A DNA stretch of 9,227 bases. Origin: Arthrobacter sp. GTDB taxonomy: Bacteria > Actinomycetota > Actinomycetes > Actinomycetales > Micrococcaceae. The notes below the pieces were generated by a model. That model ran no database searches. It was not told the DNA's origin and worked only from the letters and a program-made list of their open reading frames with translations. Position 1 is the stretch's first letter. Each line of letters begins with the position of its first letter. Below, in pieces: positions 6,325 through 9,227 of the stretch. The stretch lies in the NCBI GenBank assembly GCA_025464925.1, contig JAODMS010000018.1:1-9227 (forward strand), read 5' to 3'. A program made the position numbers and the translations under genes.

Positions 6325-7772
6325 CACTGACCGAAGCGACAGGATTCCCCGGGGGACGGGCTCATGCCGGCAGGCACACCGCCGCCACCGATCCGGGTTC
6401 CGCCCATCCCAACGGCTTCACCCAGGCCGTCCGGACAGGCTCTGTCCCCTACACGGTGCCGCAGCCACCCAGCCGGATCGACGCCGACATCTGGCCCGGC
6501 ATCGCGGCGGTGCCCACCGGCCTGAAGGCCACCCTGGCCGGACTCGCCGCCGAGGCCATCTTCAAGGCCGCCGTCCGCAGGCTTCCGCTGGAAGTCCGCT
6601 ACCCGGACGGCAGTGTGCTGGGCCTGGCAGGGCCGGGGGCAGAGGGGCCGGGCGAGGCAGCGTCCGGAACCGCTTTCCCGGTCATGACCATCAACAGGCC
6701 GGAGGCCTTCGCCGCCCGGCTCGGCGACGGCGGACTGATCGGCCTGGGCGAGTCCTACATGGCTGGCGACTGGGACGCCGAGGACCTCACGGCCGTGCTG
6801 GCGGTGTTCGCTGCCCGTGTCGGCGCCCTGGTGCCGGAGCCGTTGCAGAAGCTCCGCGGGCTGTACGTTCCGCGCCAGCCGCGCAAGGAACGCAACACCG
6901 AGCAAAACACCCGCTCGAACATCTCACGGCACTATGACCTCTCCAACGAACTTTTCGCCTCGTTCCTGGACGAGACCATGACCTACTCCAGCGCCCTCTT
7001 CGACAGCAGCGGCGCCGCCTTGCGCGGGGTCCGCTGGGAAGACCTGGCCGCCGCGCAGCACGCGAAGATCGACTCGCTGCTGGACAAGGCCGGCGTCGGC
7101 CAGGGCAGCCGGGTGCTGGAAATCGGCACCGGCTGGGGGGAGCTCGCCCTGCGCGCGGCCGCCCGCGGCGCCACCGTCTACTCCGTGACGCTCTCCAGCG
7201 AGCAGCAGGAACTGGCCCGCCAGCGCGTCGCCGAGGCCGGCTACTCGGACACGGTGACGATCGAGCTCAAGGACTACCGCGCCGTCGAGGGCGAGTACGA
7301 CGCCGTCGTCTCGGTCGAGATGATCGAGGCGGTGGGCTTCGAATACTGGGCCACGTACTTCCAGACCATCGAACGTGTCCTCGCCCCGGGCGGCAAGGTG
7401 GCCATCCAGGCGATCACCATCGCCCACGACCGGCTGCTCGCAACCCGCTCCGGCTACACCTGGGTGCACAAGTACATCTTCCCCGGCGGGGTTATCCCGT
7501 CCGTGCGGGCCATAGAGGAAATCACGGAGAAGCAGACCGGGCTCCGGGTGCGCGAACGCCTTGCCATGGGGGAGCACTACGCGCAGACCCTGCGCCTCTG
7601 GGAGGAGCGCTTCATGGCCCGCGAGGACGAGGTCCGGGCCCTCGGCTTCGATGCGGTCTTCCAGCGCATGTGGCTGTTCTACCTCTGCTACTCCCGCGCC
7701 GGGTTCCAGTCGGGCTACCTCGACGTGCAGCAGATCGTGCTGGACGGCCGGGAGCCGGCCGAGCGGCCGTAG
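6321..7772 (+). CDS. Cyclopropane-fatty-acid-synthase-like SAM-dependent methyltransferase (483 aa)
   Basis: Members of this family (COG2230) methylate double bonds in phospholipid acyl chains using S-adenosylmethionine. An N-terminal tail of about 55 residues looks disordered. GLGESYMAGDW (141-151) belongs to the N-terminal domain. The catalytic half begins with NISRHYDLSNELF (200-212), then the SAM-binding loop EIGTGWG (267-273), VTLSSEQQELA (289-299), MIEAVGFEYW (334-343) and YIFPGGVIPS (385-394). Compared with E. coli Cfa, the bicarbonate ligands Glu239, Ile268 and Tyr317 are kept (Glu336, Ile365, Tyr420). Cys139 has become Ser224 and His266 has become Gln363. The QAITI sequence there is, from memory, common in homologues beside COG2907 and DUF1365 genes. 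So it may make a branched, methylene or otherwise modified acyl chain rather than a plain cyclopropane. It overlaps the upstream stop by 4 nt (GTGA) and ends the operon. Confidence 0.9.
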   Translation: MTLTEATGFPGGRAHAGRHTAATDPGSAHPNGFTQAVRTGSVPYTVPQPPSRIDADIWPGIAAVPTGLKATLAGLAAEAIFKAAVRRLPLEVRYPDGSVLGLAGPGAEGPGEAASGTAFPVMTINRPEAFAARLGDGGLIGLGESYMAGDWDAEDLTAVLAVFAARVGALVPEPLQKLRGLYVPRQPRKERNTEQNTRSNISRHYDLSNELFASFLDETMTYSSALFDSSGAALRGVRWEDLAAAQHAKIDSLLDKAGVGQGSRVLEIGTGWGELALRAAARGATVYSVTLSSEQQELARQRVAEAGYSDTVTIELKDYRAVEGEYDAVVSVEMIEAVGFEYWATYFQTIERVLAPGGKVAIQAITIAHDRLLATRSGYTWVHKYIFPGGVIPSVRAIEEITEKQTGLRVRERLAMGEHYAQTLRLWEERFMAREDEVRALGFDAVFQRMWLFYLCYSRAGFQSGYLDVQQIVLDGREPAERP

Positions 7773-7804
7773 CCGGAGCTGTGGGGTAGCCCACGACAGG
7801 GAGC

Positions 7805-7831
7805 GGCGGGCGCCACCGGTGCCCGCCTTTT
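7805..7831 (+). terminator. Rho-independent terminator of the flavin-lipid operon
   Basis: GGCGGGC (7805-7811) pairs perfectly with GCCCGCC (7821-7827) around a 9-nt loop and is followed at once by TTTTCCTGTGT. It lies 32 nt after the methyltransferase stop. The all-GC stem with a T-run is the textbook form and separates this operon from the nrd genes. Confidence 0.88.
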
Positions 7832-7913
7832 CCTGTGTCCGCGGACACTCCAGCCAGTGCCCGGCGCCACACTCCGACACGCCGTCCACTCGGCGACACG
7901 CAGGAGGATTAAT

Positions 7914-7999
7914 TGTGGCTAAGTACTCCACAGGGTGTGGATTTCGTCCTCCAGATCGGCGGGATTACGGACATTTTGAGGGCCCCCGCCTGTGGATTA
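7914..7999. promoter_or_regulatory. Cluster of DnaA-box-like sites upstream of nrdH
   Basis: Compared with TTATCCACA, TGTGGCTAA (7914-7922, minus orientation) and TGTGGATTA (7991-7999, minus) each differ at one position. TACTCCACA (7924-7932, plus) and TGTGGATTT (7936-7944, minus) differ at two. Four such sites in 86 bp are unlikely in a sequence of this composition. DnaA control of ribonucleotide reductase genes is established for E. coli nrdAB; its use here is inferred. Confidence 0.4.
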
Positions 8000-8070
8000 A
8001 CGGTGTGTTAAATGACATACTTGTAATACATCATCTAGGGGTCATCACGGGGCTCTTGCACTACATGTAG
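7915..8070 (+). CDS. Doubtful 51-codon small ORF in the nrd control region
   Basis: A GTG at 7915 is preceded by a perfect AGGAGG (7902-7907) with a 7-nt spacer, as good a ribosome site as any in the window. The frame runs 51 codons to TAG at 8068-8070, which falls inside NrdR box B. Against a real gene, only 27 of 51 codons (53 percent) end in G or C, far below the neighbouring genes. The peptide has no family resemblance, and the DNA is occupied by regulatory sites. The second half (from about residue 31) is hydrophobic and includes several Ile, Leu and Val. It could be a leader peptide, a decayed gene, or chance. It would need a promoter upstream of 7900, which I cannot identify. Confidence 0.2.
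   Translation: MAKYSTGCGFRPPDRRDYGHFEGPRLWINGVLNDILVIHHLGVITGLLHYM
7997..8011. promoter_or_regulatory. Dyad TTAAC-N5-GTTAA upstream of the NrdR boxes
   Basis: A perfect 5-bp dyad with a 5-bp spacer (GGTGT), the size of a small dimeric repressor site. It lies about 30 bp (centre to centre) upstream of NrdR box A and overlaps one DnaA-like site and a possible -35. The protein that would bind it is unknown, and chance is possible in this AT-rich stretch. Confidence 0.25.
7997..8027 (+). promoter_or_regulatory. Candidate nrdH promoter P1 (TTAACG-N19-TGTAAT)
   Basis: TGTAAT (8022-8027) matches the TATAAT -10 at 5 of 6 positions. TTAACG (7997-8002) matches TTGACA at 4 of 6, with a longish 19-bp spacer. 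The -10 abuts NrdR box A and the start site would fall inside it, which suits repression. This is an inference from bases only. Confidence 0.4.
8026..8041 (+). promoter_or_regulatory. NrdR box A (upstream, degenerate)
   Basis: The 16-mer ATACATCATCTAGGGG matches the known NrdR consensus (acaCwAtATaTwGtgt) at 10 positions and 5 of its 6 most conserved bases. Alone it would be weak, but it sits exactly 32 bp (three helical turns) upstream of the much better box B, the arrangement usual for NrdR pairs. Confidence 0.7.
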
Positions 8071-8084
8071 TATCGACATACAGA
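8056..8084 (+). promoter_or_regulatory. Candidate nrdH promoter P2 (TTGCAC-N17-TACAGA)
   Basis: TTGCAC (8056-8061) and TACAGA (8079-8084) stand 17 bp apart, and NrdR box B fills the spacer. The -35 is fair (TTG plus one A), the -10 poor. It is an alternative to P1, or a second start. Confidence 0.25.
8058..8073 (+). promoter_or_regulatory. NrdR box B (downstream, strong)
   Basis: The 16-mer GCACTACATGTAGTAT matches the NrdR consensus at 12 positions, including all six of the most conserved bases. Its core ACTACATGTAGT (8060-8071) is a perfect 12-bp palindrome. NrdR is a zinc and ATP-cone repressor that senses dATP/ATP and shuts off ribonucleotide reductase genes. The sites lie 105-152 bp upstream of nrdH and predict such control here. 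Confidence 0.85.
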
Positions 8085-8177
8085 TCGAGCAGGGCACCGG
8101 CGAGAGATACATCCGCAGATAAAGGCGCTGCCAAAGAGACGCTGTACTAGAGACTTCAACAAAGAGGGACAGGGACC

Positions 8178-8417
8178 ATGACTGTTACGGTTTACACGAA
8201 GCCGGCCTGTGTTCAGTGCAACGCAACCTACCGCGCGCTGGACAAAAAAGGCATCACCTACCAGAGCGTCGACATCTCGCAGGATGCGGATGCCCTCGAG
8301 CGCCTGAAGGCCCTGGGCTACATGCAGGCCCCGGTTGTCGTCACGGAGCAGGACCACTGGTCCGGCTTCCGTCCGGACAAGATTGAAGAACTGGCGCAGG
8401 CCGTCGCTGTAGCCTGA
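8178..8417 (+). CDS. nrdH: Glutaredoxin-like redoxin NrdH (79 aa)
   Basis: NrdH is a small cytoplasmic redoxin with glutaredoxin-like sequence but thioredoxin-like behaviour. It is reduced by thioredoxin reductase and passes electrons to the class Ib ribonucleotide reductase NrdE. The active-site pair is CVQC (Cys11, Cys14), near a first strand VTVYTKPAC. The cis-proline of the fold is in QAPVVV (Pro52), and WSGFRPDKIEEL (61-72) is the NrdH hallmark near the C-terminus. Length (79) is standard. The ATG has GAGGGA (8164-8169) 8 nt upstream. It is the first gene of the operon, 105 bp downstream of NrdR box B, and nrdI follows after 69 nt. It is complete and certain in family. Confidence 0.96.
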   Translation: MTVTVYTKPACVQCNATYRALDKKGITYQSVDISQDADALERLKALGYMQAPVVVTEQDHWSGFRPDKIEELAQAVAVA

Positions 8418-8429
8418 AACGCTCCGCCA

Positions 8430-8442
8430 GCCGCGACGCGGC
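8430..8442 (+). other. Small GC hairpin in the nrdH-nrdI spacer
   Basis: GCCGCG-A-CGCGGC is a perfect inverted repeat that can fold as a 4-bp stem with a 5-nt loop. It has no T-run, so it is not a classical terminator. It may influence mRNA processing or stability after nrdH, but this is conjecture. Confidence 0.3.
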
Positions 8443-8445
8443 AAG

Positions 8446-8473
8446 GAATTCACAGCACAGAATTCAAGGCACA
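8446..8473. repeat. 14-bp imperfect tandem duplication in the nrdH-nrdI spacer
   Basis: GAATTCACAGCACA (8446-8459) is followed directly by GAATTCAAGGCACA (8460-8473), 12 of 14 bases identical. It ends just before the nrdI ribosome site. It looks like a small local duplication. Confidence 0.8.
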
Positions 8474-8474
8474 T

Positions 8475-8480
8475 GAGGTG
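8475..8480 (+). promoter_or_regulatory. Ribosome binding site GAGGTG fixing the nrdI start at ATG 8487
   Basis: GAGGTG with a 6-nt spacer points to ATG 8487. The in-frame GTG at 8478 overlaps this site and has no good ribosome site of its own, so the shorter protein is preferred. Confidence 0.7.
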
Positions 8481-8486
8481 ACTTCC

Positions 8487-8960
8487 ATGGTTGCTCTGGC
8501 AACGGCCGATTTCCCGGTGGCAGCGGGGGCTGCCACCCGGACCCGGGCCCACCTCATCTACTTTTCCTCCACCTCCGAAAACACGAAACGCTTCGTTGCG
8601 AAACTGGGCGTCGACGCTGCACGGATTCCCCTCCATCAGAGGGAATCCCCGCTCGTGGCAAGCGAACCCTACGTGCTGGTGCTTCCTACGTACGGCGGCA
8701 CCGGGGGAGAGGGCTCCGTTCCGAAGCAGGTCATCCGCTTTCTGAACGACCCGCGGAACCGGCAGCAGCTCCGGGGAGTGATCGGGGCAGGAAACACGAA
8801 TTTCGGGGACAACTACTGCATGGCAGGCGACATCATCGCCTTCAAATGCAAAGTCCCGCACTTATATCGATTTGAACTCATGGGGACGCCGGAAGACGTC
8901 AGCAGGGTTCAACAAGGATTGGAAGAGTTTTGGACACGACTGTCGCAGACACAGAAGTAA
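8487..8960 (+). CDS. nrdI: Class Ib ribonucleotide reductase flavodoxin-like protein NrdI (157 aa)
   Basis: NrdI is an FMN protein that produces the oxidant needed to build the dimanganese-tyrosyl radical cofactor of NrdF. After a roughly 23-residue N-terminal tail comes the FMN phosphate loop [14 protein letters not shown] (near 24-37). Then come [34 protein letters not shown] and [18 protein letters not shown], all hallmark NrdI blocks. Length is in the usual range of actinobacterial members. The gene follows nrdH after 69 nt and its end overlaps the probable nrdE start by 31 nt. The only uncertainty is the start (ATG 8487 against GTG 8478, three residues). Confidence 0.95.
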   Translation: MVALATADFPVAAGAATRTRAHLIYFSSTSENTKRFVAKLGVDAARIPLHQRESPLVASEPYVLVLPTYGGTGGEGSVPKQVIRFLNDPRNRQQLRGVIGAGNTNFGDNYCMAGDIIAFKCKVPHLYRFELMGTPEDVSRVQQGLEEFWTRLSQTQK

Positions 8961-9227
8961 CCGGGTCCGAGGGCCCGGGCTCCCACGCCCTGGGCATGAA
9001 GCCCGGTACCGCCGTCGAAAAGCCCGAGATGCCGGCCGCCTACAAGGGCCTGGGCTACCACGAGCTGAACGCCATGCTGAATCTCTACGGTCCCAACGGG
9101 GAGATCCAGTTCGAGGCCGACCGCGAGGCCGCCCACCAGTACTTCCTGCAGCACGTGAACAACAACACCGTGTTCTTCCACGACCTCGAGGAAAAGCTCG
9201 ACTACCTCGTGAAGAACGAGTACTACG
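8930..9227 (+). CDS. nrdE: Class Ib ribonucleotide reductase large subunit NrdE, N-terminal part (3' end outside window)
   Basis: NrdE carries the catalytic and specificity sites that reduce ribonucleoside diphosphates to deoxy forms. The frame is open to the right edge, giving about 99 codons of a protein usually near 700-720 residues, so no active-site cysteines are in view. The N-terminal domain is recognisable from [39 protein letters not shown] and [18 protein letters not shown]. The start is uncertain. TTG at 8930 has AAGGA (8914-8918) 11 nt upstream and GGAAGAG closer. It would overlap nrdI by 31 nt and add an acidic, disordered-looking tail. ATG at 8996 keeps the conserved domain but has no ribosome site. 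I prefer TTG. nrdF is expected downstream, beyond the window. Confidence 0.93.
   Translation, partial: MDTTVADTEVTGSEGPGSHALGMKPGTAVEKPEMPAAYKGLGYHELNAMLNLYGPNGEIQFEADREAAHQYFLQHVNNNTVFFHDLEEKLDYLVKNEYY

Larger units (their letters stand above)
7773..8177. other. 405-bp non-coding region between the lipid operon and nrdH
   Basis: No conserved gene is visible here. It starts with the operon terminator (7805-7831). From about 7908 the sequence becomes markedly richer in A and T than its surroundings. It contains four DnaA-box-like sites (7914-7999), a TTAAC/GTTAA dyad (7997-8011), two NrdR boxes (8026-8041, 8058-8073), candidate promoters, and a 5' leader of roughly 85-145 nt for nrdH. A 51-codon open frame (7915-8070) crosses the control sites. 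I see no riboswitch fold that I could name. Confidence 0.7.

Noticed and set aside
6095..6937. A 280-codon plus-strand frame overlapping the DUF1365 and methyltransferase genes
   Set aside because: Dominated by Arg, Gly and Pro with no recognisable domain; it is an alternative frame of the two real genes.
6321..7772. Naming the methyltransferase cfa or as a tuberculostearic acid enzyme (BfaB)
   Set aside because: Two bicarbonate ligands differ from Cfa, and the partner flavoprotein is amine-oxidase-like rather than the FAD-linked oxidase paired with BfaB, so a symbol would claim too much.
8014..8081. Direct repeat GACATAC at 8014-8020 and 8075-8081, flanking the NrdR boxes
   Set aside because: Only 7 bp and within an AT-rich stretch; it could be chance and does not match a site I know.
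8061..8861. A 266-codon minus-strand frame opposite nrdH and nrdI
   Set aside because: Both plus-strand genes there are unmistakable, and the reverse frame has no family resemblance or ribosome site.

Overview
The window comes from a high-GC actinobacterium. The metE, DUF2004, class Ib ribonucleotide reductase and LysR sequences look most like Arthrobacter, Pseudarthrobacter or related Micrococcaceae. That placement rests on protein resemblance recalled from memory, not on a search. Coding regions strongly favour G or C at third codon positions. Five of the nine genes appear to start at GTG or TTG rather than ATG. I see no mobile element, tRNA, rRNA or CRISPR array.

Layout. (1) Bases 1-956 hold the C-terminal part of metE (cobalamin-independent methionine synthase), cut by the window edge. 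It is followed by a strong 18-bp hairpin at 974-1016, probably a terminator shared with the convergent DUF2004 gene (1053-1559, minus). (2) A divergent pair follows: the DUF2004 gene and an ALDH3-like aldehyde dehydrogenase (1660-3057, plus). They share a 100-bp spacer in which both ATGs have a TANNNT hexamer exactly 6 nt upstream, a possible leaderless arrangement. (3) A LysR-family regulator (3086-4006, minus, TTG start) converges on the aldehyde dehydrogenase and diverges from a three-gene operon. (4) The operon at 4202-7772 encodes an FAD-dependent amine-oxidase-like protein (COG2907 type), a DUF1365 protein and a cyclopropane-fatty-acid-synthase-like SAM methyltransferase. Both junctions are 4-nt GTGA overlaps, and the operon ends in a Rho-independent terminator at 7805-7831. 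(5) A 405-bp non-coding region (7773-8177) carries that terminator, a doubtful 51-codon ORF, a cluster of DnaA-box-like sites, an upstream dyad and two NrdR boxes exactly 32 bp apart. (6) nrdH, nrdI and the 5' end of nrdE (class Ib ribonucleotide reductase) run off the right edge.

How the genes work together. nrdH, nrdI and nrdE belong to the aerobic Mn/Fe class Ib dNTP synthesis system: NrdH reduces the NrdE active-site disulfide, and NrdI helps assemble the NrdF metal cofactor. nrdF is expected beyond the window. The operon at 4202-7772 very probably modifies membrane lipid acyl chains using SAM and a flavin redox partner. Its product is not evident. The methyltransferase has replaced two of the five bicarbonate-binding residues known from E. 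coli cyclopropane synthase, so a product other than a simple cyclopropane fatty acid is plausible. This operon and the layered nrd control region are the two places most worth a second look.
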